From NCBI GenBank assembly GCA_947372465.1, contig CANBTT010000003.1:48528-112527 (forward strand): 64,000 bases of DNA, given 5' to 3'. The number at the start of each line of letters is the position of its first letter. Positions within the stretch are counted from its first letter, which is position 1. Below, piece after piece: positions 1 through 8,754 of the stretch. The stretch comes from Burkholderiales bacterium (GTDB lineage Bacteria > Pseudomonadota > Gammaproteobacteria > Burkholderiales > Burkholderiaceae_C). The notes beneath the pieces are model-generated. The model did not search any database and was not told the DNA's origin. It worked only from the letters and a program-made list of their open reading frames with translations. The translations under genes were made by a program, and so were the position numbers.

Positions 1-161
1 AATTGCGATTTATGCCAAAACAATGGCTGGTCGCCTTCAACAACGCCAAGCTGGGCTTTGAGACCATGGACACGCCAGCGGCCTGCAGAACTTATAACAT
101 CCTGGCGGGTGAAGGTCGAAAGGTGGCGGCACTCTTGCTGATCGAGCCGCCAAAGGCATGA
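1..161 (+). CDS. C-terminal tail of an unidentified protein (5' truncated by the window edge)
   Basis: The third frame is open from the left edge to a TGA at 159-161 and encodes about 52 residues ending in ALLLIEPPKA. The frame is not interrupted upstream, so this is most simply the end of a gene that begins outside the window; an internal ATG at 12 would give only a 49-residue peptide. I do not recognise the family, and no motif, membrane segment or signal is visible. About 210 non-coding bases separate it from bcp. The other two forward frames close early (by 62 and by about 144), which supports this frame only weakly. Confidence 0.35.
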   Translation, partial: LRFMPKQWLVAFNNAKLGFETMDTPAACRTYNILAGEGRKVAALLLIEPPKA

Positions 162-370
162 CCCGGGCTCAAACACACAAAATACAAGGGTTTACCCTGA
201 TTACCCGCTGATTTCAATGCCCATCTGAGCCCATGAAATCCTCAAACGGCATGTCGATCGTGAGCATTTAAATAAGAGTTTCAGGGCTACCTCAATGGGG
301 ATTTTCAAGCTAAAATAGGGGGTTGCCGTTTTTTAAAGCGGCCCCTTTGTTACATTGGACAAGTAGATCT

Positions 371-859
371 ATGGCGATTGTTATAAACAAACCCCTTCCC
401 GAATTTGAAGCAAACGCCACCGGGGGCGTGAAGGTAACAAATCACACCCATGTGGGTAAAACCGTGGTTCTTTATTTTTATCCAAAGGATAATACCCCAG
501 GTTGCACCACAGAGGCGATGCAATTCAGGGATAAATACAAAGACTTTACAAAGGCTGGCGCTGTTGTTTTTGGCGTGTCCAGAGACAACATGAAGTCTCA
601 CGACGACTTCAAAACAAAATTAGAACTCCCCTTTGAGCTCATTGCTGACACAGAAGAAAAAATGTGTCACATGTTTGGGGTTGTAAAAAACAAGATCATG
701 TATGGCAAAAAAGTCAAAGGCATTGAAAGAAGCACCTTTTTGATCGGCGCTGATGGCCTATTGAAAGAAGAGTGGCGCGGGCTGAAAGTACCAGGGCATG
801 TCGACGAAGTCCTAAAAGCTGTCAAAGCCCTAAAAAAACCCGCAACGGCCGCCGCTTAA
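371..859 (+). CDS. bcp: Peroxiredoxin Bcp (thioredoxin-dependent thiol peroxidase)
   Basis: A 162-residue cytosolic AhpC/TSA-fold peroxidase of the BCP/PrxQ group, which reduces peroxides using a peroxidatic cysteine recycled by thioredoxin. The peroxidatic Cys is C45 in NTPGCTTEA, and the conserved RSTFLI strand is near residue 121. The Cys five residues after C45 seen in E. coli Bcp is Met here, but C99 in EKMCHMFGV sits where some Bcp proteins carry the resolving cysteine on helix 3. The ATG at 371 is preferred over an upstream TTG at 323 because it gives the usual Bcp N-terminus, although no strong ribosome binding site precedes it. A terminator follows at 952-979. Confidence 0.94.
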   Translation: MAIVINKPLPEFEANATGGVKVTNHTHVGKTVVLYFYPKDNTPGCTTEAMQFRDKYKDFTKAGAVVFGVSRDNMKSHDDFKTKLELPFELIADTEEKMCHMFGVVKNKIMYGKKVKGIERSTFLIGADGLLKEEWRGLKVPGHVDEVLKAVKALKKPATAAA

Positions 860-951
860 ATCACAAATATTGTCATGTGATTGGGTTATGATGTTTTCAT
901 GAACATGGGTCAATTGTTTTATTCACTTTTGGGCTTGAAGTCCTTTGATAC

Positions 952-979
952 AGCCGCCTGGTTCACTTGGCGGCTTTTT
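952..979 (+). terminator. Rho-independent terminator after bcp
   Basis: A perfect 7-bp stem AGCCGCC/GGCGGCT (952-958 with 969-975) with a 10-base loop runs into a short T tract. It lies between bcp and the preferred phoH start at 1075, so phoH probably has its own promoter. Confidence 0.75.
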
Positions 980-1074
980 CATTTGCCTCCTTGATTTTTA
1001 AATTGCCCCTTAGAGTTACCAAAAACTGCTTTTCCTTTTTTTTAATCGTCCATCAACACTTTCATAACAAGCAC

Positions 1075-2742
1075 ATGCCACTGCCACCCGCTCCATCCAA
1101 ACGCGCCAGCCTCTTAGGACAAGAAGTCTTTGAATCCCCAAGCAGTGCAAAACCATTCAAAAAACAAAGCGCTCCGATCAGCTCACCCCCCACCCGTGAA
1201 AAGCCGCTGCTCCCCAAGGCACAAGATCCTGAGCGCAATGAGACGCCTCTTGACAAAGACCATGAGCAACTCAAAAACTACCGTACAAGCAAAGTAGATC
1301 ACGAAAAGACAGCGCCCTCGCCCAAGCCCAGGGCCACAAAGAAAAGCTCCTCTGGTTTGAGCAAATTGTTCGTTCTTGATACCAATGTGCTCATGCACGA
1401 CCCCATGTGTCTCTTTAGGTTTGAAGAGCATGACATCTTCTTGCCGATGATCGTCCTCGAAGAGCTTGATGGACACAAAAAAGGCATGACAGAGGTTGCC
1501 CGCAATGCTCGCCAAACCAGCAGATCCTTGGATGCGTTGGCCGCCTCCAACGAGGCTGAGATGACCAAGGGCCTATTGCTCAACAGCACGGGACACAAAC
1601 ATGTCAGTGGCAAATTGTTCTTCCAAACCGAGCCCCTCGACATCAGCTTGCCCATCAGCCTTCCTCAAGGAAAAGCGGACAATCAAATCCTAGGTGTTGT
1701 TCAAGCTCTCAAGGACAAGCACCGCTCAAGAGAAGTCGTCTTGGTGTCCAAAGACATCAACATGCGCGTGAAGGCCAGAGCCTTGGGTCTCGCCGCAGAG
1801 GACTACCAAAATGATAAAACGCTAGAGGATGGCGATCTTTTGTACAGTGGCTGGCTGTCTTTGCCATCAGACTTTTGGGTCAAAAACGGCAAGACAGTGG
1901 AGAGCTGGCAATCGGGCAGTCACACCTACTACCGCATCAGTGGTCCCATTGTGCCCAGCCTACACATCAACCAATTTGTCTATTTTGAGTCACCCGGAGA
2001 GCCCAGCCTCTACGCGCGAGTGACAGAAATTAGAGGTAAAACAGCCGTCTTTAAAACACTCAAAGATTTCAATCACTTAAAAAATGCCATCTGGGGAGTC
2101 ACGGCTAGAAACAGAGAACAAAATTTTGCGCTCAATTTACTCCTTGACCCAGAAATTGATTTTGTAACACTCACGGGTACAGCCGGAACAGGAAAAACCT
2201 TGCTCGCCTTGGCCTCCGGACTCACCCAAGTTCTAGACGAGAGACGTTATAGCGAAATCATCATGACACGGGCCACGGTCAGTGTGGGCGAAGACATTGG
2301 CTTTCTCCCCGGCACTGAGGAGGAAAAAATGGGCCCCTGGATGGGCGCGCTCGATGACAATTTAGAAGTTCTTGCAAAAACAGACACGGGTGCAGGCGAA
2401 TGGGGCAGGGCTGCAACCAATGAACTCATTCGCAGCAAAATCAAAATTAAAAGCTTGAACTTCATGCGAGGCCGAACTTTCCTCAACAAATATGTGATCA
2501 TCGATGAGGCGCAAAACTTAACGCCAAAACAAATGAAAACCTTGATCACTCGAGCAGGTCCGGGAACAAAAATCGTTTGTATGGGCAACTTGGCTCAAAT
2601 AGACACCCCATATTTAACAGAAGGGTCGTCAGGTTTGACCTACGCAGTGGATAAATTCAAAGGATGGCCTCACAGCGGTCACATCACTTTGGCCAGAGGC
2701 GAGCGCTCAAGGCTTGCTGATTTTGCGAGCGACGCACTTTAA
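1075..2742 (+). CDS. phoH: PhoH family ATPase with N-terminal PIN domain
   Basis: A 555-residue protein of the PIN-PhoH (PhoH2-like) group. The PIN nuclease-like domain begins near residue 98 with FVLDTNVLMHD (D102), and the C-terminal P-loop ATPase has Walker A GTAGTGKT at 368-375 and Walker B VIIDE at 474-478. Related proteins have been linked to RNA unwinding and cleavage; the exact role here is unknown. The frame stays open upstream to a TTG at 967, but the ATG at 1075 gives MPLPPAPSKR, the N-terminus I associate with relatives, and avoids coding through the preceding terminator. It converges on the Bug operon and shares a two-way terminator with it at 2771-2806. Confidence 0.92.
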   Translation: MPLPPAPSKRASLLGQEVFESPSSAKPFKKQSAPISSPPTREKPLLPKAQDPERNETPLDKDHEQLKNYRTSKVDHEKTAPSPKPRATKKSSSGLSKLFVLDTNVLMHDPMCLFRFEEHDIFLPMIVLEELDGHKKGMTEVARNARQTSRSLDALAASNEAEMTKGLLLNSTGHKHVSGKLFFQTEPLDISLPISLPQGKADNQILGVVQALKDKHRSREVVLVSKDINMRVKARALGLAAEDYQNDKTLEDGDLLYSGWLSLPSDFWVKNGKTVESWQSGSHTYYRISGPIVPSLHINQFVYFESPGEPSLYARVTEIRGKTAVFKTLKDFNHLKNAIWGVTARNREQNFALNLLLDPEIDFVTLTGTAGTGKTLLALASGLTQVLDERRYSEIIMTRATVSVGEDIGFLPGTEEEKMGPWMGALDDNLEVLAKTDTGAGEWGRAATNELIRSKIKIKSLNFMRGRTFLNKYVIIDEAQNLTPKQMKTLITRAGPGTKIVCMGNLAQIDTPYLTEGSSGLTYAVDKFKGWPHSGHITLARGERSRLADFASDAL

Positions 2743-2770
2743 TCAAAGCGGCCGTGTGCACGCCACATTG

Positions 2771-2806
2771 AAAAAGCAACGAGATCAGCTCTCGTTGCTT
2801 TTTTGT
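2771..2806. terminator. Bidirectional terminator between phoH and the Bug operon
   Basis: GCAACGAG (2776-2783) pairs with CTCGTTGC (2791-2798), flanked by an A tract on the left and a T tract on the right. The stem can therefore end transcription in both directions for the two convergent units. Confidence 0.85.
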
Positions 2807-2809
2807 TCT

Positions 2810-3769
2810 TTACTCTAACTTCGCGCCAGAAGACTTCACAATGAGTGCCGCATTTTGCCAATCATTGAGCAAAATTTGCTGAAACTCTTCAGGTGTTGCT
2901 GTTTGAACCTCAAGACCCAGCTTAATGAGTCGATCTTGAACCACAGGGTCGGCCAAGACTTTGATCATCGCTCGATTGATTTTCTCAACCTCAACTTTTG
3001 ACATATTGGCAGCAGCCAGCAAGCCCATCCAAGAATCAAAATGAAACCCTGGCAAACCAGACTCGGCAACGGTTGGGATTTCAGGTAAAAATTTGGATCT
3101 CAACTTGCCGGTATAAGCCAACAATTTGATTCGCGCATCTTGGCGAAAACCCACCAAACCAATCGTCGCTGAAGTCACACCTTGAACCCGATTGGCCAGC
3201 ACTTCATTGACAGCGTCTCCCGTAGACTTCATCGGAATGTGTTGCATCTCGATGCCAGCTCTGGACAAAAATGAAGCCATCCCAAGATGGGATGCACTCC
3301 CATTGCCAGCAGACGCATAGTTGTACTCTTTTGGCTTGGCCTTGAGCACACGAATGTAATCTTTAAGCGTGTTGGCACCCAATGAGCTTGGCGCACCAAT
3401 CACGTAACCCGAATAGCCGATCAAAGAGACCGGGGAAAAATCTTTGATCGGATCATAGGGGAGCTTTTCGTACAAATGTCCTGCAAGCGTATGACTTGCA
3501 GCAGACAAAATGAGCGTCGATCCATCAGGAGACGACTTGGCCACAAAATTTGTTCCAATGGTCCCCCCAGCTCCCGCCTTGTTCTCAATGATCACAGTGG
3601 CATCCAAGAGTGTGCCCAGCTCATTGTTAAAGGTCCTTGCAACCGTATCTTGAACTGCACCAGGCCCAAAGGGCACAATCAGTTTGATTACTTTTTGGGC
3701 CATTGCGCTTGCGCTCAAAAAGACAAAAGAGAACAGCGCTAAGTATCTTAAAAACTTGGTATGCATCAT
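2810..3769 (-). CDS. Bug (TctC-type) periplasmic solute-binding protein 1
   Basis: A 319-residue tripartite tricarboxylate transporter receptor-type protein; this family binds carboxylates and related small organic ligands in the periplasm. An N-terminal signal peptide ends around residue 24 (SASAMA, then QK). The first ligand loop reads VPFGPGAVQDTVAR, where most relatives have PGG-x-x-D, so this member is altered there. It is the last gene of the eleven-gene minus-strand block, 7 bases after the M20 gene, and ends at the shared terminator. Two adjacent ATG codons at the start make the first residue uncertain by one. No TctA or TctB membrane partner is in the window. Confidence 0.9.
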   Translation of the reverse strand: MMHTKFLRYLALFSFVFLSASAMAQKVIKLIVPFGPGAVQDTVARTFNNELGTLLDATVIIENKAGAGGTIGTNFVAKSSPDGSTLILSAASHTLAGHLYEKLPYDPIKDFSPVSLIGYSGYVIGAPSSLGANTLKDYIRVLKAKPKEYNYASAGNGSASHLGMASFLSRAGIEMQHIPMKSTGDAVNEVLANRVQGVTSATIGLVGFRQDARIKLLAYTGKLRSKFLPEIPTVAESGLPGFHFDSWMGLLAAANMSKVEVEKINRAMIKVLADPVVQDRLIKLGLEVQTATPEEFQQILLNDWQNAALIVKSSGAKLE

Positions 3770-3776
3770 TTTTTCC

Positions 3777-4967
3777 TTAAAGACTTAACCACTTTTGTGC
3801 CAATTTAACAAAATAACTGGCGCCAATAGGAATGATTTCATCATTGAAATCAAAGGACGTGTTGTGAATAATACAAGGCCCTGGGCCATGGTCTGGCATG
3901 CGATGATCCCCATCCCCATTGCCAATGAAGGCATAGCACCCTGGCTTGACTTTCAGCATGTGTGCAAAATCCTCAGCGCTCATGATGGCAGGAAATTGAT
4001 CGTTGACTGCATTATCACCCACAATCTCACGCATGACTTGGGCTGCAAACTGAGCTTCTTTCTCGTGATTGACAACTGGCGGTGACGCACGAATAAAACT
4101 CACCTCTGCCAAGCACCCGTGGGCTTGCGCAATGCCATTCGCAAGTCGATTCAACCCACGCTCCAACAGATCAGTGGCGTTGTCAGAAAATGTTCTGATC
4201 GTGCCACCAACAAAAGCCAAATCCGGAATGACATTGGGTGCGCCAGAGCCTTGTATTTGAGTCACAGCCAAAAGAGCACGCTCATTTGAGTTGATCACTT
4301 TGGCCACCAAGGACTGCAACTGCTGCGCCAAGTCAATCACTGCGGCCACTGGGTCAACGCCTGTGTGTGGCAAGGAGGCGTGAGTGCCCTGGCCTTTTAT
4401 GGTGACGCGCCAAGTGTTGCTTGAGGCCATGAGTGCGCCATGATTGAGTGCAAAGTGCCCCACGTTTCCAATGGAAAAATTATGCAGAGCAAACACAGCT
4501 TCACACGGAAAACGATCAAACAACCCCTCTTCAATCATTTTTTTGGCGCCGGCTTTCCCCATTTCTTCAGCCGGTTGAAAAATAAAATGAACGGTGCCGT
4601 CAAATTGACCGTTTTTGGACAAATGCCACGCTGCTGCCAAAAGCATGGTGGTATGCCCATCGTGTCCGCAAGCATGCATTTTGCCTGGATGGATGCTTTT
4701 GTGAGGGAAGTGGTTGTCTTCTTGTAGCGGCAAAGCATCCAAGTCTGCCCGCAATCCAAGCGAACGTGTGCTCTCCCCTCTTTTGAGTACCCCCACCACA
4801 CCTGTACCAGCAACACCCGTATGAACTGTCAGACCCCACTCTTTTAGAAGTCGCGCAACAATTTCTGAGGTTCTGTGCTCCTCAAATCCCAGCTCAGGGT
4901 GCGCATGAATATCGCGGCGCAAATCAACAAATCGAGAAACGTCTAAAAAACTGTCAACAATGTTCAT
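3777..4967 (-). CDS. M20 family amidohydrolase (hippurate hydrolase / aminoacylase type)
   Basis: A 396-residue M20D metallopeptidase-like hydrolase of the kind that deacylates N-acyl amino acids. Visible motifs are RRDIHAHPELGF near the start, the metal-site CGHDGHTTML, and FQPAEE, and the C-terminal part contains SAEDFAHML. I chose the ATG at 4967 because it gives the usual short N-terminus and has AAGGA about ten bases upstream. An in-frame ATG at 5066 has a stronger AAGGAG, but only 3 bases away, and would add 33 residues unlike the family. It is sandwiched between two Bug genes, so its substrate may be delivered by one of them. There is no signal peptide, so it is probably cytoplasmic. 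Confidence 0.88.
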   Translation of the reverse strand: MNIVDSFLDVSRFVDLRRDIHAHPELGFEEHRTSEIVARLLKEWGLTVHTGVAGTGVVGVLKRGESTRSLGLRADLDALPLQEDNHFPHKSIHPGKMHACGHDGHTTMLLAAAWHLSKNGQFDGTVHFIFQPAEEMGKAGAKKMIEEGLFDRFPCEAVFALHNFSIGNVGHFALNHGALMASSNTWRVTIKGQGTHASLPHTGVDPVAAVIDLAQQLQSLVAKVINSNERALLAVTQIQGSGAPNVIPDLAFVGGTIRTFSDNATDLLERGLNRLANGIAQAHGCLAEVSFIRASPPVVNHEKEAQFAAQVMREIVGDNAVNDQFPAIMSAEDFAHMLKVKPGCYAFIGNGDGDHRMPDHGPGPCIIHNTSFDFNDEIIPIGASYFVKLAQKWLSL

Positions 4968-5080
4968 AAAACACCAGTCCTTGCCCAAAGCATCAAGTGC
5001 CTTAATTGTTAAAATTACAAAATTGCCTGAATCCGTCCAATCATCACGAACCTCAATCCCATGCACTCCTTAAGTGCTTT

Positions 5081-6115
5081 TTAATCCGATTGAATTTTCG
5101 CGTCGTTGATGAGTTTCCCATACAACTTCAAATCCGCCTGAATTTGGTGCGTAAACTCTTGTGGAGTGCTCCCCACAATTTCATTCCCACCGTCTTCCAC
5201 CAGTCTTTTGATCACATTGGGCAACTTCAAGGCCTTTAAGACCTCCAAATTCAGTCGATTCACTACAGCAAGATCCGTTCCTGCTGGCGCCAATAGACCT
5301 TGGAATTGGGAAATATCGTATCCGTCATACCCCATCTCTGCAAGGGTCGGTAAGTTGGGCAATGCTTTGCTGCGCTTGTTGCTAGAGACTGCAAATGCCC
5401 TCAGCTTTCCCGCCTTGATCAATGGTGTTGCTGTTACCAGTGGTTCGAAGGTAAAGGACAGCTGACCACCCAATAGGTCTGCCAATGCGGGGGCAGCCCC
5501 CTTATAAGGGACATGCGTCATCTCTACTTTGGCAAGCAAACCCAAAAGCTCACCAGCCAAATGCCCTCCGCCTCCAATGCCCGTAGAACCGTAACTCACG
5601 GCCTTGGGATTTTTTTTCGCCTCAGACAAAAGTTCGCTCAAATTTTTAATGGCAGATGCAACAGGAACCACAACTGCGTATTGATAGCTGATGACCAGGC
5701 TGATGGGTGAAAAATCTTTGAGGGGGTCAAAGGGAGACTTTTTGTACAACACAGGGTTGACAACCAAGGGGCCACTGGCTGTGAGCAATAACGTATAGCC
5801 ATCGGGTGCAGCCTTGGCCACAAACTCTGAACCTATGTTGCCATTGGCGCCCGGCTTGTTGTCAACAATCACCGTTTGACTCAAGCTTTGTGAAATACTT
5901 TGCGCCAAGAGCCTGGCCGTGATGTCTGCTGCGCCTCCCGCCACATATGGAACAACCATCTTGATCGGCTTATCGGGATAGTCCTTTTTATCGTCCGCAT
6001 GGCTCAAGGAGCACGCTGCAAACAGCGCAATGGGCGCAATGCCTACAAATTTAAGAATTGCCAGGCACGTATCAAAACAAAATTTTCTGTTTGGATGATT
6101 CGATAAACACTTCAT
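5081..6115 (-). CDS. Bug (TctC-type) periplasmic solute-binding protein 2
   Basis: A 344-residue receptor with a long N-terminal region before the signal cleavage site near SLSHA-DD. The first ligand loop is VPYVAGGAADITAR, different from the other four Bug proteins here. The ATG at 6115 is chosen because GGGAG lies seven bases upstream; a longer frame to 6172 would overlap the end of the upstream gene and add an implausible leader. It ends 113 bases before the chosen M20 start, or 14 bases if the long M20 start is used. Confidence 0.88.
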   Translation of the reverse strand: MKCLSNHPNRKFCFDTCLAILKFVGIAPIALFAACSLSHADDKKDYPDKPIKMVVPYVAGGAADITARLLAQSISQSLSQTVIVDNKPGANGNIGSEFVAKAAPDGYTLLLTASGPLVVNPVLYKKSPFDPLKDFSPISLVISYQYAVVVPVASAIKNLSELLSEAKKNPKAVSYGSTGIGGGGHLAGELLGLLAKVEMTHVPYKGAAPALADLLGGQLSFTFEPLVTATPLIKAGKLRAFAVSSNKRSKALPNLPTLAEMGYDGYDISQFQGLLAPAGTDLAVVNRLNLEVLKALKLPNVIKRLVEDGGNEIVGSTPQEFTHQIQADLKLYGKLINDAKIQSD

Positions 6116-6168
6116 TTCGTTCTCCCTTAAAACCATAAAGATGACTGCCATCATCTCACTCAAAAAAA

Positions 6169-7134
6169 TCATTGCGCTTGAATTTTCACCAATTTCATCA
6201 TCTTTCCCCAGTAAGCCAATTGATCAACAATATATTTACTGAACTCCTCAGTGGAGTGTGTTGGCTGCACTTCAAAACCGAGCTTGCTTAACTTATCAAT
6301 CGTATCCTTTTCAGCCAAAATTTGCCGCGTCACCAAGGCCAGTTTTTCTGCGATAGCAGGAGACAAATTGGCTGGGCCAAATAAACCGTTCCAAGCGTTC
6401 AAATCAAACCCAGGAATGGTCTCAGAAAAGGACGGAACTTCTGGCATAAGCGTAGAACGTTTTAGGTTCGTCACACCCAAAGCATTGACCATCCCATTTT
6501 GTATGTAAGGCAATGAAACTGCAAAATCAACGACATAAAAATCCAAATGACCCGCCAGCAAATCGTTCATGGCTTGTGGAGCAGATTTGTAGGGGGTGTT
6601 GATCAACTCTACATTGGCCAACTTCCCAATGGCCTCCCCCGCCAACATTGATGTCGCGTTGGGCGAGGCAAAGGACAATTTACCCGGATTTAACTTGGCA
6701 TGCTCAATCAAATCCTTCAAACTTTTCACATTTGAAGTCGCCTTGCTGACCAAAACAAAAGGCATGACGCCAGTTCTCGCAATGGGCGTAAAGTCTTTCA
6801 CCGGATCGTATCGAAGGCTTTTAAAGAGCCAAGGATTGGCCGAGTGTGACGTAGCAGTTGTGATCAAAAGTGTGTATCCATCAGCTGGCGCTTTGGCCAC
6901 GTACTCAACGCCAATCAATGCATTCGCTCCTGCCTTGTTATCGACAACCACTGCTTGTTTTAATTTATCGCTCAAACGCTGAGCAATGACTCTTGCAATA
7001 GCGTCTGTGCCACTTCCTGCAGCAAATGGCACGACCACCGTGATGGGTTTGTCCGGAAAATTCTGCGCATTGGCTGTGTGCAAATAAACTAACAAAAACA
7101 CAAGACGTGCTAAAAAAGAATATGGTTTCATCAT
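6169..7134 (-). CDS. Bug (TctC-type) periplasmic solute-binding protein 3
   Basis: A 321-residue exported receptor with a signal peptide ending around HTANA-QN. The first ligand loop is VPFAAGSGTDAIAR, with Ser-Gly-Thr in place of the common Gly-Gly pattern. AAAGGG lies six bases before the ATG pair at 7134. It starts 9 bases after the MmgE/PrpD stop, which suggests co-transcription with that enzyme. Confidence 0.9.
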   Translation of the reverse strand: MMKPYSFLARLVFLLVYLHTANAQNFPDKPITVVVPFAAGSGTDAIARVIAQRLSDKLKQAVVVDNKAGANALIGVEYVAKAPADGYTLLITTATSHSANPWLFKSLRYDPVKDFTPIARTGVMPFVLVSKATSNVKSLKDLIEHAKLNPGKLSFASPNATSMLAGEAIGKLANVELINTPYKSAPQAMNDLLAGHLDFYVVDFAVSLPYIQNGMVNALGVTNLKRSTLMPEVPSFSETIPGFDLNAWNGLFGPANLSPAIAEKLALVTRQILAEKDTIDKLSKLGFEVQPTHSTEEFSKYIVDQLAYWGKMMKLVKIQAQ

Positions 7135-7143
7135 TTAAGCCCT

Positions 7144-8502
7144 TTAAGTTACCAAGCAGCCATCAAATAGTTTTCTACAAGACTGCGTCAAATCCATGTT
7201 CCACAAATGCTTTAAAACATCGTTGGCCTGTGTCTTGGGGACAGTTTGAGTTGCAAGTGTTAAAAATTTATCGTTTAAATCCATGTCTAGAATAGGAAAA
7301 TCAGGATGCCCATTGGGCAAGTCAACGTACTCTTCGACGATTGCATTATTTTTCAAAAAGATTCTTATTCGGCAGGGCATTCGATTTGGGAAAAGGCCAG
7401 TTAATTCAGCATCTTCTTTGACCTCTACACGCGAACACAAGTCCCTGATCAAAGGATCATTGAATCGCTCTGGCGTAAACAAGGCTTCGCCAAAGACACC
7501 ATCCAACAAGACACCCGACACAATCCAAGGCAAACTGTGATCTGCCGTTTCACGGTTGCTCGGCTGCCATTTTGAAGGATCGCTTGCTACTTCATTCCAA
7601 GCGAACCAATAGGTTGATATGCATATTTTTTTAATTTCTGCTGGATCAACTTTTGCATGCAACTTGATCGCTGCAGAAATCGCAGTTTGTGAGTGATAGT
7701 CACACAGGTAACTTTTCATGTGGGCCTCAAATATTCTTGGTCTTGGCTGATCTTTTCCAAAATCAAGATCAAACACACCGCTCAACTGAAAGAGCCCTCT
7801 TTCTCCAGAAAAAGGCAATTCTGGTGCGGTCATTCCTTCCTTGGCCAACATCGCTGCAAAAACTCCATTTCTAGACGCATTGGCTGATGCACCTGCCTTC
7901 CACATGGAGAGTTGACCTGTTCTGGCCACACCCAGAGTGACATTGGGCACAACAGACAAAGACACTGCATGGGCAAAGGATTCACGGCTCAAACCCAACA
8001 AGAATGAGGCACCCACTGCAGTTGAAACAGTTACGTAAAAGGCGTTATCAATTCCTTTGTCTCTTAAATTTGAAGATTTAAAAAGCACATGATAAACATC
8101 GTAGGCCAAAGATGCGGCTTTGAATAGAGTTTGCACGTTGGCATCGACTTCCTGCGCCACCGCCACCAGGCCCGCCCAACAATCACTGGGGTGACCCCCA
8201 CCCCCAGGGTAAGTATCGGCACCATCAAAGTAACGAATGCCCAGTGCATTGGTAAAGGCGGCCACTTCAAGAGGAACATTCAAGGATGCGCCTAGAACAT
8301 TGGAAAACAAAGCATCCGACTTTGAGCCAAAACGTGCGGCAAGTTTTCTAGAGATCACCGTTGATGGCTCGTTAAACGCCGCCAATCCACACGCCATCAC
8401 ATCGATAAGCCTTCTGCGACACTCATGAAGCACATCCTGGGCCAAGTCACTTCTATGACAAAGTTCACTGTACTCGAGGATTGATGACAGCAATTTATCC
8501 AT
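7144..8502 (-). CDS. MmgE/PrpD family protein
   Basis: A 452-residue member of the MmgE/PrpD family, whose known members include 2-methylcitrate dehydratase (PrpD), cis-aconitate decarboxylase and an iminodisuccinate epimerase. Family features include RRRLIDVMACGL near residue 30 and the glycine-rich YPGGGGHPSDCW near residue 97. It lacks a signal peptide and is presumed cytoplasmic. The surrounding block has no prpB, prpC or acnB, so the standard methylcitrate cycle is not indicated, and substrate assignment is open. It is only 3 bases from the DUF3820 gene upstream. Confidence 0.85.
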   Translation of the reverse strand: MDKLLSSILEYSELCHRSDLAQDVLHECRRRLIDVMACGLAAFNEPSTVISRKLAARFGSKSDALFSNVLGASLNVPLEVAAFTNALGIRYFDGADTYPGGGGHPSDCWAGLVAVAQEVDANVQTLFKAASLAYDVYHVLFKSSNLRDKGIDNAFYVTVSTAVGASFLLGLSRESFAHAVSLSVVPNVTLGVARTGQLSMWKAGASANASRNGVFAAMLAKEGMTAPELPFSGERGLFQLSGVFDLDFGKDQPRPRIFEAHMKSYLCDYHSQTAISAAIKLHAKVDPAEIKKICISTYWFAWNEVASDPSKWQPSNRETADHSLPWIVSGVLLDGVFGEALFTPERFNDPLIRDLCSRVEVKEDAELTGLFPNRMPCRIRIFLKNNAIVEEYVDLPNGHPDFPILDMDLNDKFLTLATQTVPKTQANDVLKHLWNMDLTQSCRKLFDGCLVT

Positions 8503-8505
8503 GGT

Positions 8506-8721
8506 TCAATGCATACTTTTGATTGGAACCAGCAAATGGCGCAGTGCATTGTGATCAATCGTGTACATGAGCTCCAACAATTCGCCCAATTCGCCCTTTG
8601 GAAACCCTTCCCTTGCAAACCAAGCCAAGTAGTGCCCTGGCAGTTGCGCCAGTGTACGACCGGCGTATTTACCAAAAGGCATGTTCCAAGTCACCAATTT
8701 TTGCAAAGACTCAGGACTCAA
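8506..8721 (-). CDS. DUF3820 family small protein
   Basis: A 71-residue protein matching the DUF3820 pattern as I recall it: WNMPFGKYAGRTLAQLP followed by YLAWFAREGFPKGELGELL. Members are small, lack a settled function and have been labelled as putative quorum-sensing-regulated factors. No signal or membrane segment is visible. Its place inside a catabolic operon, 3 bases before mmgE/prpD and 33 bases after a Bug gene, is unusual for what I expect to be a stand-alone gene. The family assignment rests on motif memory. Confidence 0.78.
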   Translation of the reverse strand: MSPESLQKLVTWNMPFGKYAGRTLAQLPGHYLAWFAREGFPKGELGELLELMYTIDHNALRHLLVPIKSMH

Positions 8722-8754
8722 TCGCTCACCTCAAAATCTTCTTGAAAAAACGAC

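Noticed and set aside
899..994. A 31-codon plus-strand frame starting MNMGQLFYSL between bcp and phoH
   Set aside because: It has no ribosome binding site and runs through the terminator stem at 952-979.
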